A DNA stretch of 64,000 bases from Bradyrhizobium sp. AUGA SZCCT0283 (GTDB taxonomy: Bacteria; Pseudomonadota; Alphaproteobacteria; Rhizobiales; Xanthobacteraceae), in NCBI RefSeq assembly GCF_018130385.1, contig NZ_JAFCLU010000007.1, positions 186,001 to 250,000 of the forward strand, read 5' to 3'. Under the pieces are notes generated by a model. The model was not told where the DNA came from, did not search any database, and worked only from the letters and a program-made list of their open reading frames with translations. Positions within the stretch are counted from its first letter, which is position 1; every line of letters begins with the position of its first letter. A program made the translations under genes and the position numbers. Below, piece by piece: positions 28,605-36,783 of this stretch.

Positions 28605-30461
28605 GTGAAATCTGCGACCTCCCGAGCCGGCAAGACGTCCCGCAAGCCCGCCATGGGCAGCAAGGCGGCCACAGCGAAATCCAAAACCGGCAAATTGCCG
28701 GAATGGAACCTCGCCGATCTTTATTCCGGTATCGACGCGGCCGAAATCGCGCGCGATCTGCAAAAGATGGATGCCGACTGCGTCGCGTTTGAAACGGATT
28801 ACAAGGGCAGGCTAGCGGAAGGCGTCGCCCGCGATGATGGCGGCCTTTGGCTCGCCGCGGCGGTCAGGCGTTACGAGGCGATCGACGATCTCGCCGGCCG
28901 GCTCGGCTCCTATGCCGGCCTCGTTCATGCCGGCGACAGCGTCGATCCCGTGATCTCCAAATTCTATGGCGACATTTCCGAGCGGCTCACGGCGGCTTCG
29001 CTGCATCTCCTGTTCTTTGCGCTGGAACTCAACCGCATCGAGGATGCCGTGATCGAGCGCGCGATGCAGGCGCCGGACCTTGGGCATTACCGTCCGTGGA
29101 TCGAGGATCTGCGCAAGGACAAGCCGTATCAGCTCGAAGACCGCGTCGAGCAGCTGTTTCACGAAAAATCCCAGAGCGGCTATGCCGCCTGGAACCGGCT
29201 GTTCGACCAGACCATCTCCGGCCTGCGCTTCAAGGTGGGGGCCAAGGAACTCGCGATCGAGCCGACGCTCAATCTGCTGCAGGACCGCGCGCCGGAAAAG
29301 CGCAAGGCTGCGGGACAGGCGCTGGCCAAGACCTTCAAGGACAATGAGCGGACCTTTGCGCTCATCACCAACACGCTCGCCAAGGACAAGGAGATTTCCG
29401 ACCGCTGGCGCGGTTTCCAGGATGTCGCGGATTCCCGTCACCTGAACAACCGCGTCGAACGCGAGGTCGTCGATGCCCTGGTCGGCTCGGTTCGCGCAGC
29501 CTATCCGCGGCTTTCGCATCGTTATTACAATCTGAAAGCCGGCTGGTTCAAAAAGAAGAAGCTCGCGCATTGGGACCGCAACGCGCCGCTGCCGTTTGCC
29601 GCGACCGGCACGATCGGCTGGGCCGAGGCGCAGAAGATGGTGCTGACGGCGTATCGCGGCTTCTCCACCGAGATGGCGGCGATCGCGGAACGTTTCTTTA
29701 CCGATCGCTGGATCGATGCGCCGGTGCGGCCCGGCAAGGCGCCGGGCGCGTTCTCGCACCCGACCACCCCATCGGCGCATCCCTATGTGCTGATGAACTA
29801 CCAGGGCAAGCCGCGCGACGTGATGACGCTGGCGCACGAGCTCGGCCATGGCGTGCACCAGGTGCTGGCGGCCAAAAATGGAGCGCTGATGGCGCCGACG
29901 CCGCTGACGCTGGCGGAGACGGCCAGCGTGTTCGGTGAAATGCTGACCTTCAAGCGGCTGTTGTCGCAGACCAAAAACGCCAAGCAGCGCCAGGCGCTGC
30001 TCGCCGGCAAGGTCGAGGACATGATCAACACTGTGGTGCGGCAGATCGCGTTCTATTCGTTCGAGCGCGCCGTGCACACCGAGCGCAAGAACGGCGAACT
30101 GACCGCCGAGCGCATCGGCCAGATCTGGCTCAGCGTGCAGGGTGAAAGCCTCGGGCCGGCCATCGACATCCGCCCGGGCTACGAGAATTTCTGGATGTAC
30201 ATCCCGCACTTCATCCATTCGCCGTTCTACGTTTACGCCTACGCGTTCGGCGATTGCCTGGTGAACTCGCTTTACGCGGTCTACGAGAATGCCTCCGAGG
30301 GTTTTGCCGAGCGCTACCTCGCCATGCTCGCGGCCGGCGGCACCAAGCATTATTCCGAACTGCTGAAGCCGTTCGGGCTTGATGCCAAGGACCCCAAATT
30401 CTGGGACGGCGGGCTGTCGGTCATATCAGGCATGATCGACGAGTTGGAGACGATGGGCTGA
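28605..30461 (+). CDS. pepF: Oligoendopeptidase F (M3 family), GTG start
   Basis: The 618-residue protein is a zinc M3B peptidase with the motif LAHELGHGVHQVL, in which HELGH supplies the zinc ligands, and the downstream TLAETASVFGEML with the third ligand Glu. The C-terminal region (IDIRPGYENFWMYIPHFIHS, then YVYAYAFGDCLVNSLY) is typical of PepF. It cleaves short peptides in the cytosol. The GTG start at 28605 begins a Lys/Ser/Thr-rich N-terminus (MKSATSRAGKTSRKPAMGSK) before the domain. It is 50 bases after the hypothetical gene and could be read through from it. Confidence 0.92.
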   Translation: MKSATSRAGKTSRKPAMGSKAATAKSKTGKLPEWNLADLYSGIDAAEIARDLQKMDADCVAFETDYKGRLAEGVARDDGGLWLAAAVRRYEAIDDLAGRLGSYAGLVHAGDSVDPVISKFYGDISERLTAASLHLLFFALELNRIEDAVIERAMQAPDLGHYRPWIEDLRKDKPYQLEDRVEQLFHEKSQSGYAAWNRLFDQTISGLRFKVGAKELAIEPTLNLLQDRAPEKRKAAGQALAKTFKDNERTFALITNTLAKDKEISDRWRGFQDVADSRHLNNRVEREVVDALVGSVRAAYPRLSHRYYNLKAGWFKKKKLAHWDRNAPLPFAATGTIGWAEAQKMVLTAYRGFSTEMAAIAERFFTDRWIDAPVRPGKAPGAFSHPTTPSAHPYVLMNYQGKPRDVMTLAHELGHGVHQVLAAKNGALMAPTPLTLAETASVFGEMLTFKRLLSQTKNAKQRQALLAGKVEDMINTVVRQIAFYSFERAVHTERKNGELTAERIGQIWLSVQGESLGPAIDIRPGYENFWMYIPHFIHSPFYVYAYAFGDCLVNSLYAVYENASEGFAERYLAMLAAGGTKHYSELLKPFGLDAKDPKFWDGGLSVISGMIDELETMG

Positions 30462-30563
30462 CGGGGCGCCCGCGGCCACGAAACGGATTTGTGATGGGCG
30501 CGGACACAATTTCAGCCGCCGTCGCCCTCCATGATGACGGTGACGACAGGAGGGGAGTGCCCC

Positions 30564-31151
30564 ATGATCGACACCCCGACGCGGCGCGATGTACTTGGAG
30601 CGGGAGTCTTCGCTGCCGGTTCGCTGCTCATGGCCGATGGCAGCGTGGCTCAGGCCCCGCTTGCCCCCACGCCCGCATGCCACGACGGCGACGACGCCAC
30701 CGTGCCGCAAACCGAAGGCCCATACTTCAAGCCGTCGTCGCCTGAGCGAACCGAGCTGTTCGAAGAGGGCATGGCGGGGCAGCCGATCGAACTGGTTGGC
30801 TTGGTGCTCAGTCGCGCCTGCAAACCGCTCGCCGGCGCCTTGCTGGATTTCTGGCAGGCCGACGACAAGGGCCGCTACGACAATTCCGGCTTCCGCCTGC
30901 GCGGCCATCAGTTCTCCGACGCGGAAGGGCGCTATCGATTGCGCAGCATCGTGCCCGGCATCTATCCGGGCCGCACGCGCCACATCCATGTGAAGGTGCA
31001 GCCGCGCGGTGGTCCCGTGTTGACGACCCAGCTCTATTTCCCCGGCGAGTCAAAAAACCGCTCCGACAGCCTGTTCCGCAAGGACTTGCAGATACGCACG
31101 GCCAAGAACGCAGGCTGGCTGGCCGGGCGTTTCGACTTCGTGCTCGGATAG
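30564..31151 (+). CDS. Tat-exported intradiol ring-cleavage dioxygenase-like protein
   Basis: The 195-residue protein begins MIDTPTRRDVLGAGVFAAGS, a twin-arginine signal, with a ribosome site AGGAGGGG before the ATG at 30564. The mature part has the intradiol dioxygenase fold: QTEGPYFKPSSPER, PLAGALLDFWQADDKGRYDN, SIVPGIYPGRTRHIHVKVQ and TQLYFPGE. The Fe(III) ligands Tyr, Tyr, His, His are present (GRYDN, GIYPGR, RHIHV). Cytosolic catechol and protocatechuate dioxygenases are normally longer or paired; this exported single-subunit form is of uncertain substrate, perhaps lignin-derived or other aromatic compounds in the periplasm. Confidence 0.87.
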   Translation: MIDTPTRRDVLGAGVFAAGSLLMADGSVAQAPLAPTPACHDGDDATVPQTEGPYFKPSSPERTELFEEGMAGQPIELVGLVLSRACKPLAGALLDFWQADDKGRYDNSGFRLRGHQFSDAEGRYRLRSIVPGIYPGRTRHIHVKVQPRGGPVLTTQLYFPGESKNRSDSLFRKDLQIRTAKNAGWLAGRFDFVLG

Positions 31152-31155
31152 AGCG

Positions 31156-31938
31156 TCAATTGCCGCGGGCGACATTACGTCCAAGCGTGCCAGGTCCGGC
31201 AGCGGGTTCGTTGACGTCGACAAAACCCAGCATCGCGCCGAGGCGATTGGTTGCGGGCTGATCGAAGCCGACCGCGCCTTCGAAGCTCGCCGGATTGCGG
31301 AAGGTGCCGAACAGCATATCCCAGATCGGCAGGTCGCCGTAATTATAGGCGTGCACGTCGCGCTGGTGATGGATGCAATGGGCTTCCGGCCGCTGGATGA
31401 TGAAGCCGAGCCATTGCGGCGTGCGGATGTTCATGTGCTGGAAATAGCCGTAGAAGGCGGCGATGTAGCCGGTAAGCGCGGCGGCGACCGGATCGAGCCC
31501 GAGCACCAGCGTCGTCACGAGCGCGCCGATCAGGAGAAAGGCCACCGTCTCCAGCGGATGGAATAGTGCGGCGCCGGACATATCGACCCGCTGCGGGCTG
31601 TGGTGGATCTGGTGGAACAGCCGCCACATCGGCGAAAACGTGTGCGCGCTGCGGTGCCAGGCGTAGCTCGCGAGCGAGACCACGGCATAGCCGAGCACGG
31701 CGCCGCCGACCACGCCGAGGCTTTCCAGATTGATCAGGCGGTGCGCCGCCAGCCAATGCTCCGGGATCACCAGCGGCGTCAGCGTGGCAAGCAGCCCCTG
31801 CACCGTCAGGAAGCAGAAGCCCTTCAAGCGCCAGTAAGGGATTGGTGGAAACTTTCGCGCCGGAAACAGCGACTCGATCCCGAGCATGAGCAGATAGGTC
31901 ACCGGCACCAACAATCCGAAAATATCGATGGCCGACAT
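31156..31938 (-). CDS. Sterol desaturase / fatty acid hydroxylase-family membrane enzyme
   Basis: The 260-residue protein has four or more membrane helices and the three histidine clusters of the di-iron hydroxylase family: HRSAH, HQIHHS and HCIHHQRDVH. The C-terminal NYGDLPIWDMLFGTF motif is also typical. Such enzymes hydroxylate or desaturate lipids (hopanoids, carotenoids, fatty acids) at the membrane; the substrate here is not known. It is divergent from a TetR gene with two matching palindromes between, so it is probably the regulator's target. Confidence 0.9.
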   Translation of the reverse strand: MSAIDIFGLLVPVTYLLMLGIESLFPARKFPPIPYWRLKGFCFLTVQGLLATLTPLVIPEHWLAAHRLINLESLGVVGGAVLGYAVVSLASYAWHRSAHTFSPMWRLFHQIHHSPQRVDMSGAALFHPLETVAFLLIGALVTTLVLGLDPVAAALTGYIAAFYGYFQHMNIRTPQWLGFIIQRPEAHCIHHQRDVHAYNYGDLPIWDMLFGTFRNPASFEGAVGFDQPATNRLGAMLGFVDVNEPAAGPGTLGRNVARGN

Positions 31939-31952
31939 GGAAGCTCTCCTGC

Positions 31953-31998
31953 CTTACAGCGTAAGTCTATTTTCCTCATACAGCCTTCCAGTGTAAGG
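31953..31998. promoter_or_regulatory. Two TetR-type palindromes between the desaturase and TetR genes
   Basis: CTTACAGCGTAAG (31953-31965) is a perfect 5-base-arm palindrome. CCTTCCAGTGTAAGG (31984-31998) is the same consensus CCTTACANTGTAAGG with one mismatch. Their centres are about 32 bases apart, near three helical turns. Confidence 0.75.
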
Positions 31999-32035
31999 TT
32001 GCAAGAGATTCGAGGACTCCCGCTTGATCACAAAG

Positions 32036-32749
32036 ATGAAATCCAAAGCGCCTTCAAAGCCGCTCGCCAGCGCAAAGCCGAAGCGTCCCGCCGGTGCCTG
32101 GCGGGGCCGGGAACAGGGGAGGCCAGGGGCGGGGCTGTCGCGGGAACGGATCGCGGCGGCGGCGCTGGCGCTGGTCGATCGCGAGGGGCTGACCGCGCTC
32201 TCAACGCGACGGCTCGGCGACGAACTCGGCTGCGAGGCCATGAGCATCTATCACCACTTCCCGAACAAGGCGCATCTGATGGACGCGCTTGTCGATCTGA
32301 TGCTGGCCGAGGCGCGCGTGGCGGCGGCAGGCGAGGGGGATTGGCTCGAACGCCTGCGCAGGACTGCGCACAGCTTTCGCGCGATGGCGCTAAAGCATCC
32401 CCAATTCTTTCCGTTCTTTGCCGTGCACCGCCTCAACACCCGCGCCGGTGTCGCTTTCGTCAACGGCGTCATTGGCATCCTGCGCGAGGCGGGGTTTTCC
32501 GACGGCGACGCCGCGCGCTATTTCCGCGAGATCGGCTATTACCTGACCGGCGCGGCGCTGGATGAAACCGCCGGCTACGCCAAGGGCCCGTCAGCGGCCG
32601 AGCCGGTGTCCGACGCGACGATTCTCACTGAGTTCAAACACCTTGCGGCGGCGGCGCCTTACTTTCAGCCTGGGCATTTCCAGGCCACGTTTGAGACCGG
32701 TCTTGAAATCCTGCTGGAGGGAATCCGGCGGGCGAAGGAGGGCGGATAG
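32036..32749 (+). CDS. TetR-family regulator divergent from the desaturase
   Basis: The 237-residue protein (from the ATG at 32036; a TTG at 32024 is the alternative) has a basic N-terminal arm. The TetR helix-turn-helix at about residues 37-85 contains LSTRRLGDELGCEAMSIYHH and FPNKAHLMDAL. The C-terminal domain is of the TetR_C type with aromatic clusters (FFPFFAVHRL). It probably binds the two palindromes at 31953-31998 and represses the divergent desaturase gene and itself. The ligand is likely a lipid or other hydrophobic molecule, by inference from the target. Confidence 0.9.
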   Translation: MKSKAPSKPLASAKPKRPAGAWRGREQGRPGAGLSRERIAAAALALVDREGLTALSTRRLGDELGCEAMSIYHHFPNKAHLMDALVDLMLAEARVAAAGEGDWLERLRRTAHSFRAMALKHPQFFPFFAVHRLNTRAGVAFVNGVIGILREAGFSDGDAARYFREIGYYLTGAALDETAGYAKGPSAAEPVSDATILTEFKHLAAAAPYFQPGHFQATFETGLEILLEGIRRAKEGG

Positions 32750-32793
32750 GTCGGCGCGGTGTAATACATTTGTTGAACATGCCGAGAAGGTGT

Positions 32794-32812
32794 GTTATAC
32801 ATTTTGTATAAC
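32794..32812. promoter_or_regulatory. Perfect inverted repeat upstream of the AbrB-Doc genes
   Basis: GTTATAC, five bases, GTATAAC is a perfect 7-base-arm palindrome, 12 bases before the antitoxin ATG at 32825. A partial copy (GTAATAC) lies at 32761-32767. It fits the operator of an autoregulated toxin-antitoxin operon. Confidence 0.75.
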
Positions 32813-32824
32813 GGAGCTCGTGCG

Positions 32825-33106
32825 ATGACCAAAGCCCCTCGCGGCATGGAAGAGGCCTCTCGCGAATACAAGCTTGAGGACACTGCCCTTCAAATTCGAA
32901 AGATTGGCAATTCGGTTGGTGTGATCCTGCCGAAAGAGCTTCTTGCCCGGCTCAATCTCAAGGAGGGGGACAAGTTCTATCCGGTCGAACAACCGGATGG
33001 CAGCCTGCGGCTTTCGCCGTTCAACCCCAAACACGCGCGGACCATGGAAATAGCCCGCAAGGTCATGCACGAATATCGCGATACGTTTGCAGCGCTTGCA
33101 AAATGA
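32825..33106 (+). CDS. AbrB/MazE-type antitoxin
   Basis: The 93-residue protein has an AbrB-like swapped-hairpin DNA-binding domain at about residues 23-62 (QIRKIGNSVGVILPKELLARLN). A C-terminal segment (ARTMEIARKVMHEYRDTFAA) could bind the toxin. The ATG at 32825 is preferred to the in-frame ATG at 32792, which would put the operator inside the coding region. Its stop overlaps the doc start (ATGA). By family, it should bind and neutralise the Doc toxin and repress its own promoter at the 32794-32812 palindrome. Confidence 0.87.
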   Translation: MTKAPRGMEEASREYKLEDTALQIRKIGNSVGVILPKELLARLNLKEGDKFYPVEQPDGSLRLSPFNPKHARTMEIARKVMHEYRDTFAALAK

Positions 33107-33489
33107 GTGAGCCAATTTGGCTCGATGTCGATGAAGTCATCGATATGCATGCCGAGCAACTGGCAATATTCGGCGGACCGGAAGGCATTCGGGATCATGG
33201 CCTTCTCGAGTCGGCGGTTTTGCGGCCAGTCAACCAATGGAATTACGGACAGACGGATATGGCTGCGCTCGCCGCAGCCTATGCCTTCGGTCTTGCGCGC
33301 AACCATGCCTTTGTGGACGGCAACAAGCGCATCGCGTTCCACGCCATGATGGTCTTCTTGCGGGGCAACGACATACCCTTTGCGCCCGACCCGGCGCACG
33401 CCACGGCCATCATCCTCTCCCTCGCCGCAGGCGAGGTCAGCGAGGAAAGCCTGACCCGCTGGATCCGGGATAATTGGCCTTCCGAATGA
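33103..33489 (+). CDS. doc: Doc-type (death-on-curing) Fic-fold toxin
   Basis: The 128-residue protein has the Doc Fic motif HAFVDGNKRIAF (His68, Asp72, Asn74, Lys75 and Arg76) and the family N-terminus (EVIDMHAEQLAIFGGPEGIR). Phage P1 Doc phosphorylates elongation factor EF-Tu with a Fic fold. The start is the ATG that overlaps the antitoxin stop (ATGA), so translation is coupled. The active-site residues are intact, so it is probably functional. In P1 the partner antitoxin is Phd; here it is an AbrB-type protein. Confidence 0.9.
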   Translation: MSEPIWLDVDEVIDMHAEQLAIFGGPEGIRDHGLLESAVLRPVNQWNYGQTDMAALAAAYAFGLARNHAFVDGNKRIAFHAMMVFLRGNDIPFAPDPAHATAIILSLAAGEVSEESLTRWIRDNWPSE

Positions 33490-33573
33490 CCCGATAGGCA
33501 GGGGGCCGTTGCCCTCCCAAACGCTTTGCGGTAATTGCACGCGAGAAACGCGGATTTTTGACTGGGGATACCG

Positions 33574-33726
33574 ATGGCAGACCATAACGAAGTGGCCTAC
33601 ACGACCGCTGACGGCAACGACTATGTGGCCCATGAGCAGACCTATGAAGGGTTCATCATGCTGGTCAAATACGGCACGGCCGCCGTCGTGATCATCGTCG
33701 CCCTGATGGGCTACTTCCTGACCTGA
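33574..33726 (+). CDS. aa3-type cytochrome c oxidase subunit IV (50 residues)
   Basis: This short frame starts MADHNEVAYTTADGNDYVAH and ends in one membrane helix (VKYGTAAVVIIVALMGYFLT). Its length and layout match the CoxIV_bact family of small aa3 oxidase subunits, which cover the bacterial core complex. In related bradyrhizobia a peptide like this lies just before the pntAA gene, as here. The function in the complex is known to be peripheral. The frame is supported by the helix, the start ATG at 33574 and its position. Confidence 0.83.
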   Translation: MADHNEVAYTTADGNDYVAHEQTYEGFIMLVKYGTAAVVIIVALMGYFLT

Positions 33727-33858
33727 CGCGTCGCTGCCTGCACCGCCGCGCCGGCGGTGGCCAGAAATAGCACGCATGCCGGTTGCGAAACCGGTATCCA
33801 ACTAAGCGAAAAAGACGCTAGTTTGATTGCGCGCGCGCCTGCCGCGCCGGGGGGCCCC

Positions 33859-34986
33859 ATGAAGATTGCCGTTGCCAAGGAAATCGATCCGTCCGAACCG
33901 CGGGTTGCCGCTTCCCCAGACACCGTGAAGAAATTCAAGGCACTCGGCGCTGAAGTCGCGATCGAGCCGGGCGCGGGCATCAAATCGGGCCTGCCGGATT
34001 CCGAATTCACCGCCGTCGGCGCCACCGTCAGCGCTGACGCGTTGAAGGACGCCGACATCATCATCAAGGTGAAACGGCCGGAAGCCTCCGAGCTTTCGCA
34101 ATACAAGCGCGGCGCGCTGGTGATCGCCATCATGGACCCCTACGGCAACGAAGCGGCGTTGAAGACGATCGCGGATGCCGGCGTCTCGGCCTTTGCGATG
34201 GAATTGATGCCGCGCATTACGCGCGCGCAGGTGATGGACGTGCTGTCCAGCCAGGCGAACCTTGCGGGCTACCGTTCGGTGATTGAAGCCGCTGAAGCGT
34301 TCGGCCGCGCGTTCCCGATGATGATGACCGCGGCCGGCACCGTGCCGGCGGCGAAAGTGTTCGTGATGGGCGTCGGCGTGGCCGGCCTGCAGGCGATCGC
34401 GACCGCGCGCCGGCTCGGCGCCGTCGTCACCGCAACCGACGTGCGTCCGGCCACCAAGGAACAGGTCGAGTCGCTCGGCGCCAAGTTCCTCGCGGTCGAG
34501 GACGAGGAATTCAAGAACGCCCAGACCGCCGGCGGCTACGCCAAGGAAATGTCGAAAGAGTACCAGGCCAAGCAGGCGGCGCTCACCGCCGAGCATATCA
34601 AGAAGCAGGACATCATCATCACGACCGCGCTGATCCCGGGCCGACCGGCGCCGCGGCTCGTCACGTCAGAGATGGTGAAGTCGATGAAACCCGGCTCGGT
34701 GCTGATCGATCTCGCCATCGAGCGCGGCGGCAATGTCGAGGGCGCGAAGGCGGGCGAAGTCGTCGATCTCGATGGCATCAAGATCGTCGGCTACACCAAC
34801 GTCGCCGGCCGCGTCGCGCAGTCGGCCTCCAGCCTTTATGCCCGCAACCTGTTCTCGTTCATCGAGACGATGGTCGACAAGCCGAACAAGGCGCTCGCGG
34901 TCAACTGGGACGACGAGTTGGTGAAAGCCACCGCGCTGACCAAAGACGGCGCCGTCATCCACCCGAACTTCCAGCCGAAAGCCTAA
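33859..34986 (+). CDS. pntAA: NAD(P) transhydrogenase subunit alpha part 1 (domain I)
   Basis: The 375-residue soluble subunit binds NAD(H) and is related to alanine dehydrogenase. It begins [20 protein letters not shown] and has the nucleotide-binding [20 protein letters not shown] with DVRP following. The RQD-type loop region and the C-terminal [16 protein letters not shown] are present. Together with PntAB and PntB it couples hydride transfer from NADH to NADP+ to inward proton flow. The start is the ATG at 33859 rather than an upstream in-frame ATG. The three-part split is the usual alphaproteobacterial arrangement. Confidence 0.95.
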   Translation: MKIAVAKEIDPSEPRVAASPDTVKKFKALGAEVAIEPGAGIKSGLPDSEFTAVGATVSADALKDADIIIKVKRPEASELSQYKRGALVIAIMDPYGNEAALKTIADAGVSAFAMELMPRITRAQVMDVLSSQANLAGYRSVIEAAEAFGRAFPMMMTAAGTVPAAKVFVMGVGVAGLQAIATARRLGAVVTATDVRPATKEQVESLGAKFLAVEDEEFKNAQTAGGYAKEMSKEYQAKQAALTAEHIKKQDIIITTALIPGRPAPRLVTSEMVKSMKPGSVLIDLAIERGGNVEGAKAGEVVDLDGIKIVGYTNVAGRVAQSASSLYARNLFSFIETMVDKPNKALAVNWDDELVKATALTKDGAVIHPNFQPKA

Positions 34987-34997
34987 GGAGAGAAGCC

Positions 34998-35315
34998 ATG
35001 GAGCATGTCGCTCAAGCCGTCGATCCCTTCGTATTCCGGCTGTCGATTTTCGTCCTCGCCGTCTTCGTCGGCTACTTCGTGGTCTGGTCGGTGACGCCGG
35101 CGCTGCATACGCCGCTGATGTCGGTGACGAATGCGATCTCCTCGGTGATCGTGGTCGGCGCGCTGCTCGCGGTCGGCGTCCCAATGATCTCGAGCGGCAG
35201 CGGCTGGGCGCGCGGCTTCGGCTTCATCGCGCTGATCTTCGCCTGTGTGAATATCTTCGGCGGCTTCCTTGTCACCCAGCGCATGCTGGCGATGTACAAG
35301 AAGAAAGCCAAGTGA
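34998..35315 (+). CDS. pntAB: NAD(P) transhydrogenase subunit alpha part 2
   Basis: The 105-residue product has three to four membrane helices ([18 protein letters not shown], then [17 protein letters not shown]) and a basic C-terminus ([10 protein letters not shown]). It represents the membrane part of PntA, which is separate here as in other alphaproteobacteria. The family motif [19 protein letters not shown] is clear. It starts 11 bases after pntAA and precedes pntB by 54 bases. Confidence 0.95.
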   Translation: MEHVAQAVDPFVFRLSIFVLAVFVGYFVVWSVTPALHTPLMSVTNAISSVIVVGALLAVGVPMISSGSGWARGFGFIALIFACVNIFGGFLVTQRMLAMYKKKAK

Positions 35316-35369
35316 AATGGCGAGCGAGCGGCGTGCACCTCGTGGTGACGAAGACAATGGGGACCTGAG

Positions 35370-36767
35370 ATGAACGCCAATCTGGCTGCAATTCTGTATC
35401 TCGTGGCGGGTGTGCTGTTCATCCTGTCGCTGCGCGGGTTGTCCAGCCCCGCCACATCCCGCCAAGGCAATTTCTTCGGCATGATCGGCATGGCGATCGC
35501 GGTCGTGACCACGCTCGCAATCCATCCACCGGCGGACGGCCTCGCCTGGGCGCTGGTTATCCTCGGCATCGCCATCGGCGGCGGCATCGGCGCAGTCATC
35601 GCCCGCCGGGTGCCGATGACCTCGATGCCGGAACTGGTCGCAGCCTTCCACTCATTGGTCGGTATGGCCGCCGTGCTGGTGGCGGCGGGCGCGTTCTATG
35701 CGCCCGAAGCCTTCGACATCGGCAAGCCTGGCGCCATTCACGGCTCGAGCCTCGTTGAAATGTCGCTCGGCGTCGCGATCGGCGCCCTGACCTTTACCGG
35801 ATCGGTGATCGCGTTCCTGAAGCTGTCGGCGCGCATGAGCGGCGCGCCGATCATTCTGCCCGGGCGCCACTTCATCAACATCGGGCTGGCGCTGGCGCTG
35901 GTGTTCTTCATCGTCGGCCTCGTGATCTCGGGTAGCGCGTTGGATTTCTGGCTGATCACCATCATCGCACTGGTGCTCGGCGTGCTCATGATCATCCCGA
36001 TCGGCGGCGCCGACATGCCGGTCGTGATCTCGATGCTGAACTCCTATTCGGGCTGGGCCGCCGCCGGCATCGGCTTCACGCTCGGCAATTCGGCGCTGAT
36101 CGTCACCGGCGCGCTGGTCGGTTCCTCCGGTGCGATCCTGTCCTACATCATGTGCCACGCGATGAACCGTTCCTTCATCTCGGTCATCCTCGGCGGCTTT
36201 GGCGGCGAGACCGCGGCGGCCGGAGGCGGCAGCGGTGAACAGAAGCCTGTAAAACTTGGCTCGGCGGACGACGCCGCGTTCATCATGAAGAACGCGCAGA
36301 AAGTGATCATCGTTCCCGGCTACGGCATGGCGGTGGCGCAGGCCCAGCATGCGCTGCGCGAAATGGGCGATCTCCTGAAGAAGGAAGGCGTCGAGGTGAA
36401 GTACGCCATTCACCCGGTCGCGGGCCGCATGCCCGGCCACATGAACGTGCTGCTCGCGGAAGCCAACGTGCCCTATGACGAGGTGTTCGAACTCGAGGAC
36501 ATCAACTCCGAATTCGCGCAGGCCGACATCGCGTTCGTGATTGGCGCCAACGACGTCACCAATCCCGCCGCCGAGGAAGACAAGTCCTCGCCGATCTACG
36601 GCATGCCGGTGCTGCAGGTCTGGAAGGCCGGCACCGTGATGTTCATCAAGCGCTCGCTGGCGTCAGGCTACGCCGGCATCGACAATCCCTTGTTCTATCG
36701 CGACAACACCATGATGCTGCTCGGCGACGCCAAGAAGGTCACCGAGAGCATCGTCAAGGGGATGTAA
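35370..36767 (+). CDS. pntB: NAD(P) transhydrogenase subunit beta
   Basis: The 465-residue protein has about nine membrane helices and a C-terminal NADP(H)-binding domain starting near residue 290. That domain contains KVIIVPGYGMAVAQAQHA, HPVAGRMPGHMNVLLAEANV, GANDVTNPAAEED and KRSLASGYAGIDN, all hallmarks of PntB domain III. It provides the proton channel together with PntAB. It closes the pnt operon, with an alpha/beta hydrolase 17 bases on. Confidence 0.96.
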   Translation: MNANLAAILYLVAGVLFILSLRGLSSPATSRQGNFFGMIGMAIAVVTTLAIHPPADGLAWALVILGIAIGGGIGAVIARRVPMTSMPELVAAFHSLVGMAAVLVAAGAFYAPEAFDIGKPGAIHGSSLVEMSLGVAIGALTFTGSVIAFLKLSARMSGAPIILPGRHFINIGLALALVFFIVGLVISGSALDFWLITIIALVLGVLMIIPIGGADMPVVISMLNSYSGWAAAGIGFTLGNSALIVTGALVGSSGAILSYIMCHAMNRSFISVILGGFGGETAAAGGGSGEQKPVKLGSADDAAFIMKNAQKVIIVPGYGMAVAQAQHALREMGDLLKKEGVEVKYAIHPVAGRMPGHMNVLLAEANVPYDEVFELEDINSEFAQADIAFVIGANDVTNPAAEEDKSSPIYGMPVLQVWKAGTVMFIKRSLASGYAGIDNPLFYRDNTMMLLGDAKKVTESIVKGM

Positions 36768-36783
36768 CCGTACGCAGGAAATC

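Noticed and set aside
28812..30350. Open frame of 512 residues on the minus strand opposite pepF
   Set aside because: PepF carries the HELGH site and full family length; the antisense frame has no recognisable feature.
32977..33801. Open frame of 274 residues on the minus strand over the antitoxin, doc and oxidase-subunit genes
   Set aside because: It spans three plus-strand genes and has no start context or domain.
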